6,848 nucleotides of DNA from Chloroflexota bacterium (lineage in GTDB: Bacteria > Chloroflexota > Anaerolineae > UBA1429), in contig JAAZBQ010000255.1 in assembly GCA_012513725.1 (NCBI GenBank), forward strand, positions 1-6,848, in the 5' to 3' direction. Below are positions 1 to 6,640 of the stretch, piece by piece. Within the stretch, counting starts at the first letter, position 1. The number at the start of each line of letters is the position of its first letter. A model generated the notes under the pieces. The model was not told where the DNA came from, searched no databases, and saw only the letters and a program-made list of their open reading frames with translations. A program made the position numbers and the translations under genes.

Positions 1-120
1 ATGTTATTATTCGTGACGTGCGGGACGCGATGTGGCCCCCTGATCGGTCGCCAGGGTGCGGCGGGCGGGGGGTAGCGTTTTGCCCGTCAGCCTGGCACCG
101 CGCGAAAGGATGCGAACCCC

Positions 121-1224
121 ATGCGGATCGGCATCGATGCCCGGCTCACGTACTATCGCCGAGCGGGTATCAGCCAGTACACCGTCCAGTTGGTCGAAGC
201 GCTGTCGCGGCTAGAGTTACAAGACGATTTTGTCATCCTCGAGGGCTGGAGGGCTCGCGAGCCCATTATCGAACACGAGCGGTTCGAGTCCCGCCATGTC
301 TGCACCCCCAGCCATCATCGGCTGGAGCAGTACTTCCTCCCCCTTGAGGTGGCCGCCATGCGGCTGGACCTGCTGCACAGTCCCGACTTTATTCCACCCT
401 TTCGGGCGCGCGTCCGGAGCGTCATCACCGTTCACGATCTCGTCTTTTTGATGTTCCCCCATTTTCTGACCAAGGAATCGGCGCGCTATTACGGTCAGAT
501 CGACCATGCCGTCCAGCGTGCCGATGCGGTGATCGCCGTGTCGCACGCGACGAAAAAGGACCTCATGCAGCTCCTCGGCGCGCCGGAGGACAAGATCCAC
601 GTGATCTATGAGGCGGCCAGCCTCCTGTTCCGCCCGATTCCCCGCGAGGATCTCGTACACCGGCTTCAGGGGCGGTTTGGCATCCAGGGCCGCTACCTGC
701 TGTTCGTCAGCACCATCGAGCCGCGCAAGAACGTGCCCGTGCTGCTCCGCGCCTACCGCCAGCTGGTGGATGATTATGGCGTCGACGCCCGACTGGTGCT
801 CGCCGGCGAAAAGGGCTGGCTCTTTGACGAGATATTCGAGCTCACCACCCGCTTGGGGCTCGAGGATCAGGTGCTCTTTTTAGGGCGCGTCACGACCAAG
901 GAGCTCCTGTGGCTCTATAACGCCGCCGAAGCGCTGGTGGCGCCCTCCATCTACGAGGGCTTTGGCCTGACCCCGCTGGAGGCCATGGCTTGCGGCACCC
1001 CGGTGATCGTGTCCAACGTCTCGTCGCTGCCCGAGATCGTCTCCGACGCGGGGCTCCTGGTGGATCCCTCCGACGTCGACGCCCTGACCGTAGCGATGTG
1101 GCGAATGCTGGACGACAGGGAGTTGCGCTGCACGCTATCGCAAAAGGGGCTCAAGCGCGCAGCGCTGTTCTCGTGGGACAAGGCAGCCCGCGAGACGCTG
1201 GCCCTATACCACAGCCTTGCCTAG
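121..1224 (+). CDS. Family 4 (GT4) glycosyltransferase, mannosyltransferase-like
   Basis: This 367-residue protein looks like a complete retaining GT-B glycosyltransferase that moves a sugar from an activated nucleotide donor to a glycan or lipid acceptor, probably in the cytoplasm or at the inner membrane face. The N-terminal Rossmann domain opens with a hydrophobic strand and GIDAR (residues 4-8) and has an HD pair at 105-106. The C-terminal donor domain begins near residue 191 and carries STIEPRKN (197-204), the AGEKGW segment (228-233) and the GT4 signature EGFGLTPLE (279-287), whose two glutamates E279 and E287 form the EX7E motif. Length and layout fit the MtfB/WbaZ-like GT4 branch. There is no signal peptide or membrane segment. 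The ATG is preceded by AAAGGA at 105-110, a weak site with a long 10-nt spacer. It is followed after 19 nt by a second glycosyltransferase, so the two probably form an operon for a surface polysaccharide. Fold and family are clear; donor and acceptor cannot be read. Confidence 0.93.
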   Translation: MRIGIDARLTYYRRAGISQYTVQLVEALSRLELQDDFVILEGWRAREPIIEHERFESRHVCTPSHHRLEQYFLPLEVAAMRLDLLHSPDFIPPFRARVRSVITVHDLVFLMFPHFLTKESARYYGQIDHAVQRADAVIAVSHATKKDLMQLLGAPEDKIHVIYEAASLLFRPIPREDLVHRLQGRFGIQGRYLLFVSTIEPRKNVPVLLRAYRQLVDDYGVDARLVLAGEKGWLFDEIFELTTRLGLEDQVLFLGRVTTKELLWLYNAAEALVAPSIYEGFGLTPLEAMACGTPVIVSNVSSLPEIVSDAGLLVDPSDVDALTVAMWRMLDDRELRCTLSQKGLKRAALFSWDKAARETLALYHSLA

Positions 1225-1230
1225 CGCGCC

Positions 1231-1235
1231 GGAGG
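1231..1235 (+). promoter_or_regulatory. Ribosome binding site fixing a GTG start for the second glycosyltransferase
   Basis: GGAGG lies 8 nt upstream of the GTG at 1244. An in-frame TGA at 1241-1243 directly precedes that GTG, so translation in this frame cannot begin earlier. The nearer ATG at 1237 is in another frame, only 1 nt from the GGAGG, and meets a stop after five codons. Confidence 0.8.
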
Positions 1236-1243
1236 AATGGTGA

Positions 1244-2554
1244 GTGTGCCCTGATCAACCTGCCGATGGAGGCAGCGCGGACGCCGAGGGCCGCGGCCAC
1301 CGTGTGCTGTTCCTAACCCCACAGTACCCCTACCCGCCCGAGCAGGGCACCGCACTGCGGAACTATGGGCTGGTGCGAGGCATCGCCGAGCGCCACGCCG
1401 TCACGCTGCTCACCTTTGCCAGCGACCCCTTGCCGGGGGATGACCCGCTGGCCGGCCTGTGCCACCGCATCGTCTCGGTGCCCGTCCCCGAGCGCTCCTC
1501 TCAGGACCGGCTGCGCACCCTGCTGACCACCAGCGATCCCGACATGGCCCATCGTCTGCGGTCGCCGGCGTTCCGCGAGGCGCTGCACGCCCTCCTGCGC
1601 GAGGAGCAGTACGACATCGTGCAGGTGGAGGGGATCGAGATGGCGCCCTATGCGCTGCAGATCGCCGAGTGGTTCGGGGAGGAGCGGCCCAGGATCGTCT
1701 TTGACGACCACAACGTCGAATACCTCTTGCAGCGCCGGGCGGTGACGACCGATCTCGGCCGGCCGGCGCGCTGGCCGTGGGCGCTCTATTCGATCGCCCA
1801 GTGGCGGCGCCTTCTGGCGCTGGAACGGCGGGTGTGTCGCCTGGCGGACGCGGTGATCGTCGTCAGCGAAGAGGACGGCATCGCCCTGCGGCGCCCCATG
1901 CCGTCGTTGAACCCGGTGGTCATCCCCAACGGGCTGGACACGGACGAGTACCGCCAGCCGCGAGCACCTGCCACGCCCCTCGCGCACCCGGCGGTGCTCT
2001 TTACCGGCAAGATGGATTACCGCCCGAACGTCGACGCCGTCCTGTGGTTCCACGCCCGGGCCTGGCAGGCCATCCTGGCCGCAGAGCCCGAGGCGCACCT
2101 GTACGTCGTCGGCAAGAGCCCGCACCAGAGGCTGCAGGCCCTAGAGGGCGACCCGTCGGTAACCGTCACCGGCTATGTCCCCGACGTCATGCCCTACTTT
2201 GCCGCGGCCGACGTGTACATCGCGCCGTTTCGAATGGGGGGCGGCACCCGGCTCAAGGTGCTCCAGGCACTGGCGGCGGGCTTGCCGCTGGTGACCACCA
2301 GCATGGGCGCCGAGGGGATTGCCCTATGCGACGGGATCCATGCGCGGGTCGCTGATAGCGCCGCGGAGACGGCCCAAGCCGTCGTGGATCTCTGGCAGGA
2401 TCGGGAGGCGGCGTCCAGACTGGCGACCGCGGGGCGCGAGTTCGTCGCCAACCGCCACGACTGGCGCGCGATCGTCCCCCAACTGGAAGCCGTGTACGCC
2501 GGCCTCTGCCGGCGGCTGGCGCTGCACCCCGACGGCGAACCCGCCGCCAGGTGA
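1244..2554 (+). CDS. Family 4 (GT4)-type glycosyltransferase, second gene of the pair
   Basis: This 436-residue protein is a GT-B sugar transferase resembling the group that includes exosortase/PEP-CTERM-associated sugar transferases. The acceptor domain starts with VLFLTPQYPYPPEQGT (21-36) and contains a FDDHNVEY stretch (153-160). VVSEED (206-211) and VIPNGLD (226-232) lead into the donor domain, with FTGKMDYRPNVDA (253-265), VVGKSP (288-293), TGYVPDV (309-315) and GGGTRLKVLQALAAG (332-346). In this group the first glutamate of EX7E is usually replaced by the GGGTRLK segment and the second kept. Here that second position is Gln341 (codon CAG), which is unusual. The GTG start gives a 19-residue polar leader before the first strand; a later GTG at codon 21 would remove it but has no binding site. 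No signal peptide is visible. It probably acts after or beside its neighbour in assembling the same glycan. Family is well supported; substrate is unknown. Confidence 0.92.
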   Translation: MCPDQPADGGSADAEGRGHRVLFLTPQYPYPPEQGTALRNYGLVRGIAERHAVTLLTFASDPLPGDDPLAGLCHRIVSVPVPERSSQDRLRTLLTTSDPDMAHRLRSPAFREALHALLREEQYDIVQVEGIEMAPYALQIAEWFGEERPRIVFDDHNVEYLLQRRAVTTDLGRPARWPWALYSIAQWRRLLALERRVCRLADAVIVVSEEDGIALRRPMPSLNPVVIPNGLDTDEYRQPRAPATPLAHPAVLFTGKMDYRPNVDAVLWFHARAWQAILAAEPEAHLYVVGKSPHQRLQALEGDPSVTVTGYVPDVMPYFAAADVYIAPFRMGGGTRLKVLQALAAGLPLVTTSMGAEGIALCDGIHARVADSAAETAQAVVDLWQDREAASRLATAGREFVANRHDWRAIVPQLEAVYAGLCRRLALHPDGEPAAR

Positions 2555-2596
2555 TCATGCGCTGGGGCGAGTCCATCGCCGGCGGCCGTCTGCCCG

Positions 2597-3436
2597 CTAC
2601 TCGACGGCGAGGTCGGCGTGCGCCGGGTCCAGCGCCGGCCACTCCATGCCCAGGCCGTCCAGGCGGTTGGCCAACACCTGCGCCACCACGGCATCACGGT
2701 ACCACTTTTTGTCAGCCGGCACCACGTACCAGGGGGCCTGCTCCGTCGAGCACTCTTCGAACGCCGCCTCGAAAGCCGACATGTAGGCGTCCCACTGCTC
2801 GCGGGTATCCAGGTCGCCGGCGCGGAACTTCCAGTGCTCCGTCGAGTCCGCCAGGCGGTCCTCGAGGCGCTCCTTTTGCTCCTCGGGAGAGATGTACAGG
2901 AAGAACTTGACCACCTGAACGCCATCCTCGGCCAGGATGCGCTCGAAATCGCGGATGGCGCCATAGCGCTTGCGCCAGCGGCTCTCGGGCACCAGATTCT
3001 CCACCCGCCCCACGAGCACGTCCTCATAGTGCGAGCGGTTGAACACACCGACCATGCCCCGGCGGGGCGTCCGCCGGTGCACGCGCCACAAAAAGTCGTG
3101 GGCCAGCTCCTCCGGGGTGGGCACCTTGAAGGACGTGACCTGAAAGCCCTGGGGGTTCATCGCGCTGATCACCCGCTTGATCACCCCGTCCTTCCCGCTA
3201 CAGTCCATCCCCTGGAGGACGACCAGCAGGGCGTGTTCCTCCGTGGCGTAGAGGAGTTCCTGCAGGGTGTTCAGCCGTTTACCCAGCGTCTTGAGTAGAC
3301 TCTTGGCCTGCTTTTTGCGTAGCGGGCCGGTATCTCGCGGATCGTAATTCGCCAGGGTGACACAGGCCCCGGGCTGCACCCGGTACTTTTCCACATTGTC
3401 GGCAAAGGATTCCTGCGTGTCGTTCACAAAGACCAT
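2597..3436 (-). CDS. ppk2: Polyphosphate kinase 2 family (PPK2, class III-like) polyphosphate:nucleotide phosphotransferase
   Basis: This 279-residue protein transfers phosphate between inorganic polyphosphate and adenine nucleotides in the cytoplasm. Class III members can act on AMP as well as ADP. The start of the family core is seen as EKYRVQPG (16-23) and the DPRDTG segment (32-37). Walker A is GMDCSGKDG (76-84) with K82. NPQGFQVTSFKVP (94-106) follows, then the Walker B region VFNRSHYEDVLV (131-142), whose RSHYED wording points to class III rather than class I. The lid with KRYGAIRDFER (156-166) and the WKF/WYVVPADKKWYR segments (202-204, 236-247) complete the domain, at normal family length. 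I chose the ATG at 3436 because GAGGAGA lies just upstream and the family core begins soon after. The frame stays open upstream to another well-served ATG at 3592, which would add 52 residues. The gene follows the DUF1961 gene on the same strand and converges with the glycosyltransferase pair across 42 nt. Confidence 0.93.
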   Translation of the reverse strand: MVFVNDTQESFADNVEKYRVQPGACVTLANYDPRDTGPLRKKQAKSLLKTLGKRLNTLQELLYATEEHALLVVLQGMDCSGKDGVIKRVISAMNPQGFQVTSFKVPTPEELAHDFLWRVHRRTPRRGMVGVFNRSHYEDVLVGRVENLVPESRWRKRYGAIRDFERILAEDGVQVVKFFLYISPEEQKERLEDRLADSTEHWKFRAGDLDTREQWDAYMSAFEAAFEECSTEQAPWYVVPADKKWYRDAVVAQVLANRLDGLGMEWPALDPAHADLAVE

Positions 3437-3440
3437 GGCT

Positions 3441-3447
3441 TCTCCTC
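3441..3447 (-). promoter_or_regulatory. Ribosome binding site supporting the 3436 start of PPK2
   Basis: On the minus strand GAGGAGA is followed by 4 nt and then ATG (3436), so the AGGAG core sits 5 nt from the start. This is ordinary spacing and favours the 279-residue protein. Confidence 0.65.
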
Positions 3448-3597
3448 TGGGGTTCGGCGACGTGTCGGGGGCACAGGGCGCCGGCTGTGCGGGCGCATCG
3501 CCGGCGGGGACAGCCTCGGGCGCGGGCCGGTACGCCCCGCGCCAGGCATAGTAGCGCCTCCCCCGCCCGTTGCACACCCGCCGGATACGCATCTCTT

Positions 3598-3603
3598 CCC
3601 TCC
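3598..3603 (-). promoter_or_regulatory. Second ribosome binding site for an alternative upstream PPK2 start (3592)
   Basis: On the minus strand GGAGGG is followed by 5 nt and then ATG at 3592, in frame with PPK2 and without an intervening stop. The ATG lies 22 nt after the DUF1961 stop codon, a spacing that would allow translational coupling. The extra 52 residues begin Arg-rich (MRIRRVCNGRGRR) and become Pro/Ala-rich, and resemble no PPK2 segment I know. The site matches a Shine-Dalgarno sequence well; whether it is used is open. Confidence 0.45.
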
Positions 3604-3614
3604 GCGTCACACCG

Positions 3615-4304
3615 TCACTGGATGCCCCGCAACCCATACACCGTGAGATTGGCGTACTCGCCGACAAAGGGCGCCATCTGCCGCAGGCCCACCTTGCCCC
3701 CGCCCAGTAGCGGCCCGTGGGTCACCCCGTCATCGACGTATTCCAGGATCGGCAGGTCGTTGATGGCCAGGCGAACCGCGGCGCCGGCCTTGTCCACCCG
3801 CATGCGATAGGGCGGCGTCGCGTCGGCAACGTCGGGCAGCGGGTCGGCCCCCTGGGCAACGAGGTAAAAGCCGTACGACTTGCGCAGGTTGCAGATGTGG
3901 AACCCCCGCGTCTCGGCCGTGCGCCGCCGATAGTACGACACGTGGAACCCGTCGATATCGCCGTGGTGGTACTGCGAGTAGACGCCCTGGCGCGGCGTCA
4001 ACGCCGGAGCGAACAGGTCCTCGCCGCCGCAACCGCGTGTGGCAAAGAAGAACATACAGAGACCCGGCTCCTCCACGGGGTAGAAATCCCAGGAGATGGA
4101 GACGTCGGCCGGGAACTCTTCCGGGCACCAGAGGACAAAGTTCGAGGCCTGCCCCAGGGCGGGATCCAGCGCATTGCGCATGCGCAGCCGCCCCTCGGGG
4201 AAGGTCAGGATCGCCTGGCCCTCCAGTCGGAACCCCGCCAGATCGTCCTCGGTTGCCAGGGGGTTGCTGTACAGGAGCGGTCCACGCTCAGAGTCCGCCA
4301 CCAT
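3615..4304 (-). CDS. DUF1961 family protein, YesU-like (concanavalin A-like fold)
   Basis: This 229-residue protein closely matches my memory of Bacillus subtilis YesU, a DUF1961 protein with a lectin/glucanase-like beta-sandwich encoded in the rhamnogalacturonan utilisation cluster. Matching segments in order are FVLWCPEEFP (56-65), SWDFYPVEEPGLCMFFFA (71-88), GGEDLF (93-98), YHHGDI (112-117), HVSYYRR (121-127), CNLRKSYGF (138-146), GADPLP (152-157), YRMRV (166-170), NDLPILEYVDDG (182-193), HGP (196-198) and GLRQMAP (206-212). Length is nearly that of YesU. No signal peptide is seen, so it probably works in the cytoplasm. The biochemical activity of the family is, as far as I know, not settled. 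AGGAG at 4307-4311 sits only 2 nt from the ATG at 4304 but 5 nt from the in-frame GTG at 4301, so the true start may be one codon later. It lies between a family 5 binding-protein gene and PPK2, suggesting a role in using an imported oligosaccharide. Confidence 0.88.
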   Translation of the reverse strand: MVADSERGPLLYSNPLATEDDLAGFRLEGQAILTFPEGRLRMRNALDPALGQASNFVLWCPEEFPADVSISWDFYPVEEPGLCMFFFATRGCGGEDLFAPALTPRQGVYSQYHHGDIDGFHVSYYRRRTAETRGFHICNLRKSYGFYLVAQGADPLPDVADATPPYRMRVDKAGAAVRLAINDLPILEYVDDGVTHGPLLGGGKVGLRQMAPFVGEYANLTVYGLRGIQ

Positions 4305-4317
4305 CGCTCCTCATAGT

Positions 4318-4356
4318 GTCCTGCGGGGTCACTGGCACCATTGTAGCCCGCAGGAC
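4318..4356. repeat. Perfect 10-bp inverted repeat, candidate operator before the DUF1961 gene
   Basis: GTCCTGCGGG (4318-4327) is the exact reverse complement of CCCGCAGGAC (4347-4356). The arms are 19 nt apart and 29 nt centre to centre. The near arm ends 14 nt upstream of the DUF1961 ATG. A -10-like hexamer lies in the spacer, so the pattern fits two half-sites flanking a promoter. The repeat itself is seen directly; the operator role is inference. A hairpin in RNA is the other reading, but the pairing bases are not followed by a T run on either strand. Confidence 0.5.
4340..4345 (-). promoter_or_regulatory. -10-like hexamer (TACAAT) for the DUF1961-PPK2 unit
   Basis: Read on the minus strand this is TACAAT, one base from the TATAAT consensus, inside the spacer of the inverted repeat. 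The hexamer 17 nt upstream (GGGCAC, 4363-4368) is a poor -35 element, so the promoter would be weak or need an activator. Transcription would start near 4333 and leave a leader of about 29 nt. DUF1961 and PPK2 could then be co-transcribed. Confidence 0.3.
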
Positions 4357-4383
4357 CAGTGCGTGCCCTGTGGGCTGCGTAAA

Positions 4384-4403
4384 GGGCGCCCGACGGGGCG
4401 CCC
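4384..4403 (-). terminator. Probable weak intrinsic terminator after the solute-binding protein gene
   Basis: GGGCGCCC occurs at 4384-4391 and 4396-4403 and can form an 8-bp stem with a 4-nt loop. On the minus strand it lies about 50 nt past the binding-protein stop and is followed by TTTACG, only three T residues. Each arm is self-complementary, so other pairings are possible. GC strength and position support termination; the short T run argues for caution. Confidence 0.45.
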
Positions 4404-4455
4404 CACGCCGCGATGCGCAGACACCCCTGGCGTCGCGGCGAACCGGCGGTCCGTG

Positions 4456-6492
4456 CTAGGCGTGCTGCTCGGGCTCGTCCCAGTAGTACGTCTGTGAGGG
4501 GATGAGCCCCTCGTGCTGGAGCGTGTTGCTCAGCGCCATCCGAAAGCCGGATGGAAAAGCGTGCAGCCCGTTGCGCACGATGAACGGCTCGGGGAACTCG
4601 CCGAGGATGCCGATCATGGGCAGCTCCTCGATCCAGATGTCCAGGATCTCGCGGAACATGGCGTTCTGCCGATCCAGGTCGGCGGTGCGCCGGATCTCGT
4701 CCCACAGGTCCCACATGCGGTAGAGATAGTGCCCCTCGGGCGGCGCCTCGGCCGTCGTCTGTGTAGGATCCAGATAGTAGTGGCACCAGGCGATGCCAAA
4801 GTGCTTGTGGCCCGAGATGTTCAGGAAGAACGCCGGGTCGGCCAGCGGGAGCACTGCGCGGCTGGTGTCGGAAAGCCCCGATTCCAGCGTGTTCGCCGCT
4901 ACGTGCTCATAGTTCAGCGACCGCTCGACGAGGCTGTAGGTCACCTTGATGCCAACGGCGGCCAACTGCTGGGTCACGATCTCATAGACATCCGAGTAGT
5001 TGGGCTGGAACGACTCGAGGATGAACGACACCTCCTCGCCGCTGCCATCCGGATGCACGCGGAAGCCGTCCGGGCTGCGCTCGGCGTACCCGGCCGCATC
5101 GAGCATCTCGTTTGCCAGATCGGGGTCGTACTCGAGGTACGCGTTGGAGAGCGCCTCGCAGAACTGGGGCGAGGCCTCCGACGGGCTGTACTGCCGAGGC
5201 GTGCCCAGCCCGTCGTACACCAGATCGTTGATCAGGTCGCGATCGATGGCGTGGGACAGCGCGATGCGCACGTCGCGATTCTGGAAGAACGCTCGCAGGC
5301 TGGCGTTCGGGCAGGTCTGGTTCATAAAGAAGACCATGGTCATGTCGTTCGAGCCAAACTCGATGTGGTACTCGCCCGCCTCTGCGCCCTCACGGAACAG
5401 GGTATAGTTGGCCAGCGCCACGTGCCGGTGCTGAAAGTCGATCTCGCCGTTCAGGATCCACAGGTTGAACACGTCCGGCGTGTCGAAGCGGCGGTGATGC
5501 ATCCGGTCGATGTAGGGCAGCTGCTGGCCCTCGGGATCCACCTGAAAGCAGTACGGGTTGCGCTCCATCACATAGAGCTCATCTGCCATCGTCGTCTTGC
5601 TGATCCAAGAGCCGAGTTGCGGCAGATCGGGATTGACAAAGGACGTCGCCCGGTCCCAGTAGTACTGGTCCCACGTGTCAAAGCCGGCCTCGGTGACGGT
5701 GGCCATCAGCGCGTCCACGTCCTCGACGAGGTCGCCGTGGAACTGCGCCAGGTACTGCCCCGGGCTCCACACGGCGTACTGCGACGCGGTGTAGACAAAG
5801 AGCGGATTGGCGTCGGCAAAGCGGACGGTCACCGTATAGGCATCCGGATAGGCGAGCTCCATCAGGGCACCGCCCGCCTTCCAACGGGCGTTGATGGCCG
5901 GCGTGAGGGTCTCGTTAGTGAGCTCCATGTCGTACCAGTACCGGATGGACTCTGCGTCAAAGGGCTCCCCATCCGACCAGCGCATCCCCTCGCGCAGGTG
6001 AAAGGTGAACTCACTGCCATCCTCGCTCGTCTCCCAGGAGGAGGCAACGCGGGGGACGATGTTCAGATCCGGATCGTAGAACAGGAGCGACTCGTGCACC
6101 ATCTTGGTGGCGGCGGCGCTATCGGCGAGACCGGTCATCCCCCGACGGATGGTGCCGCCGTACTTGCCGATGGTGCCGTCCATGTTGGCCAGCACGCAGG
6201 GCTCCAGGGGGAGGCGATCATCCACGGGCGGCAACTCGCCTGCGGCGACGCGCTCGGCGAGCATCGGCGCCTCGCCAAAGCGGTACGCGGGAGCGGCAGC
6301 CGCGGGCTCTGGCGCGGTGGCCTCGGCAGTCGGCGGAGCAAGCTGGGTAGGCGGCTGGGCGGCTGGGGCCTGGGTGGGGACGGCATTCGCGGGCTGTGGG
6401 CCGGGGGTCCCCGGCGTGCACGCCGCCGCGATTGTGGCAGCCGAGATGAGTGCAGACGTACGCAGGAACTCCCTACGGGTCAATGCGTTCAT
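4456..6492 (-). CDS. ABC transporter family 5 solute-binding lipoprotein (SBP_bac_5), Tat-type signal
   Basis: This 678-residue extracytoplasmic receptor would bind a peptide or oligosaccharide outside the membrane and deliver it to an ABC importer. The N-terminus has a twin-arginine motif TRREFL (5-10), a hydrophobic stretch (12-24) and a lipobox-like AAAC with C25 as the probable lipid anchor. A Pro/Ala/Thr/Gln linker (26-68) follows, then the domain from YRFGEAPMLAERV (70-82). Family 5 hallmarks are PRVASSWETSEDG (147-159), FHLREGMRWSDGEPFDAES (164-182) and NRDVRIALSHAIDRDLI (405-421). The linker and an aromatic, acidic segment near 236-300 make it longer than a typical DppA/OppA. The ATG at 6492 follows AGGAGG by 4 nt and gives an ideal signal peptide; the frame stays open upstream to 6630 but that part has no such features. 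It has its own promoter and a paralogue just upstream; no permease or ATPase is in view. Family membership is secure. Ligand is unknown, and the DUF1961 neighbour hints at a carbohydrate. Confidence 0.94.
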   Translation of the reverse strand: MNALTRREFLRTSALISAATIAAACTPGTPGPQPANAVPTQAPAAQPPTQLAPPTAEATAPEPAAAAPAYRFGEAPMLAERVAAGELPPVDDRLPLEPCVLANMDGTIGKYGGTIRRGMTGLADSAAATKMVHESLLFYDPDLNIVPRVASSWETSEDGSEFTFHLREGMRWSDGEPFDAESIRYWYDMELTNETLTPAINARWKAGGALMELAYPDAYTVTVRFADANPLFVYTASQYAVWSPGQYLAQFHGDLVEDVDALMATVTEAGFDTWDQYYWDRATSFVNPDLPQLGSWISKTTMADELYVMERNPYCFQVDPEGQQLPYIDRMHHRRFDTPDVFNLWILNGEIDFQHRHVALANYTLFREGAEAGEYHIEFGSNDMTMVFFMNQTCPNASLRAFFQNRDVRIALSHAIDRDLINDLVYDGLGTPRQYSPSEASPQFCEALSNAYLEYDPDLANEMLDAAGYAERSPDGFRVHPDGSGEEVSFILESFQPNYSDVYEIVTQQLAAVGIKVTYSLVERSLNYEHVAANTLESGLSDTSRAVLPLADPAFFLNISGHKHFGIAWCHYYLDPTQTTAEAPPEGHYLYRMWDLWDEIRRTADLDRQNAMFREILDIWIEELPMIGILGEFPEPFIVRNGLHAFPSGFRMALSNTLQHEGLIPSQTYYWDEPEQHA

Positions 6493-6496
6493 CGTG

Positions 6497-6502
6497 CCTC
6501 CT
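6497..6502 (-). promoter_or_regulatory. Ribosome binding site fixing the 6492 start
   Basis: On the minus strand a full AGGAGG lies 4 nt before the ATG. This decides against upstream in-frame starts, which would overlap the promoter and put extra residues ahead of the Tat signal. Confidence 0.8.
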
Positions 6503-6569
6503 GTGCGGACCTGAACAAGTACGGGTAAGGTCCAATCGTTCGACGCGCTATCAGGACACATCACCCGCC

Positions 6570-6580
6570 CCGTCGGACGG
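6570..6580. repeat. Short palindrome at the predicted transcription start, possible operator
   Basis: CCGTC and GACGG flank a single central G, a perfect 11-bp odd palindrome. It covers roughly +1 to +10 of the promoter at 6586-6614, where a repressor could block initiation. Five-base arms are short enough to arise by chance in GC-rich DNA. Confidence 0.3.
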
Positions 6581-6585
6581 TTGCG

Positions 6586-6614
6586 ATCATAGGCCACGGC
6601 GTAGATGGCGTCAA
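6586..6614 (-). promoter_or_regulatory. Near-consensus sigma-70-type promoter of the solute-binding protein gene
   Basis: On the minus strand TTGACG (6614-6609) and TATGAT (6591-6586) are separated by exactly 17 nt. Each hexamer differs from consensus by one base. Transcription would start near 6579-6580, giving a leader of about 87 nt before the ATG at 6492. It lies downstream of a strong terminator, so this gene can be transcribed independently of the upstream paralogue. Confidence 0.7.
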
Positions 6615-6640
6615 GCCTCGCTGCCCTCACAGGTGCGGTG

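Noticed and set aside
1..347. Frame-3 reading frame open from the window edge (VIIRDVRDAMW...) into the first glycosyltransferase, considered as the tail of an upstream gene.
   Set aside because: It shows no recognisable domain, and its 3' part is an out-of-frame reading of the first glycosyltransferase gene. A true upstream tail cannot be excluded for the first bases, but nothing supports it. The frame-1 peptide ending at the TAG at 73-75 is also uninformative.
1237..1254. Five-codon ORF (MVSVP) overlapping the GTG start of the second glycosyltransferase, as a regulatory leader peptide.
   Set aside because: Its ATG is 1 nt from the GGAGG, too close for initiation, whereas the GTG at 1244 has ideal spacing.
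2566..2580. GGCGA/TCGCC stem-loop between the convergent second glycosyltransferase and PPK2 genes, as a shared terminator.
   Set aside because: Only 5 bp with a 5-nt loop and no T run on either strand; too weak to call.
2618..3298. Long plus-strand open frame antisense to PPK2.
   Set aside because: PPK2 on the minus strand carries full Walker A, Walker B and lid motifs; the plus-strand frame is a byproduct of high GC and has no recognisable domain.
4513..6528. A 671-codon open frame on the plus strand, antisense to the solute-binding protein gene.
   Set aside because: It is codon-aligned with the real gene, so it stays open simply because that gene lacks the codons TTA, CTA and TCA, which are rare in high-GC genes. 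The sense product has clear family motifs and signal features; the antisense one has none I recognise.
6552..6559. The 8-mer CAGGACAC, whose reverse complement GTGTCCTG also occurs at 4316-4323, as a shared operator half-site.
   Set aside because: An 8-base match between two gaps of about 150 bases is expected by chance at close to this frequency, and the flanking bases do not match.
6493..6630. A 46-residue N-terminal extension of the solute-binding protein.
   Set aside because: It would overlap the predicted -35 and -10 elements and bury the Tat signal. AGGAGG marks the ATG at 6492 as the start.
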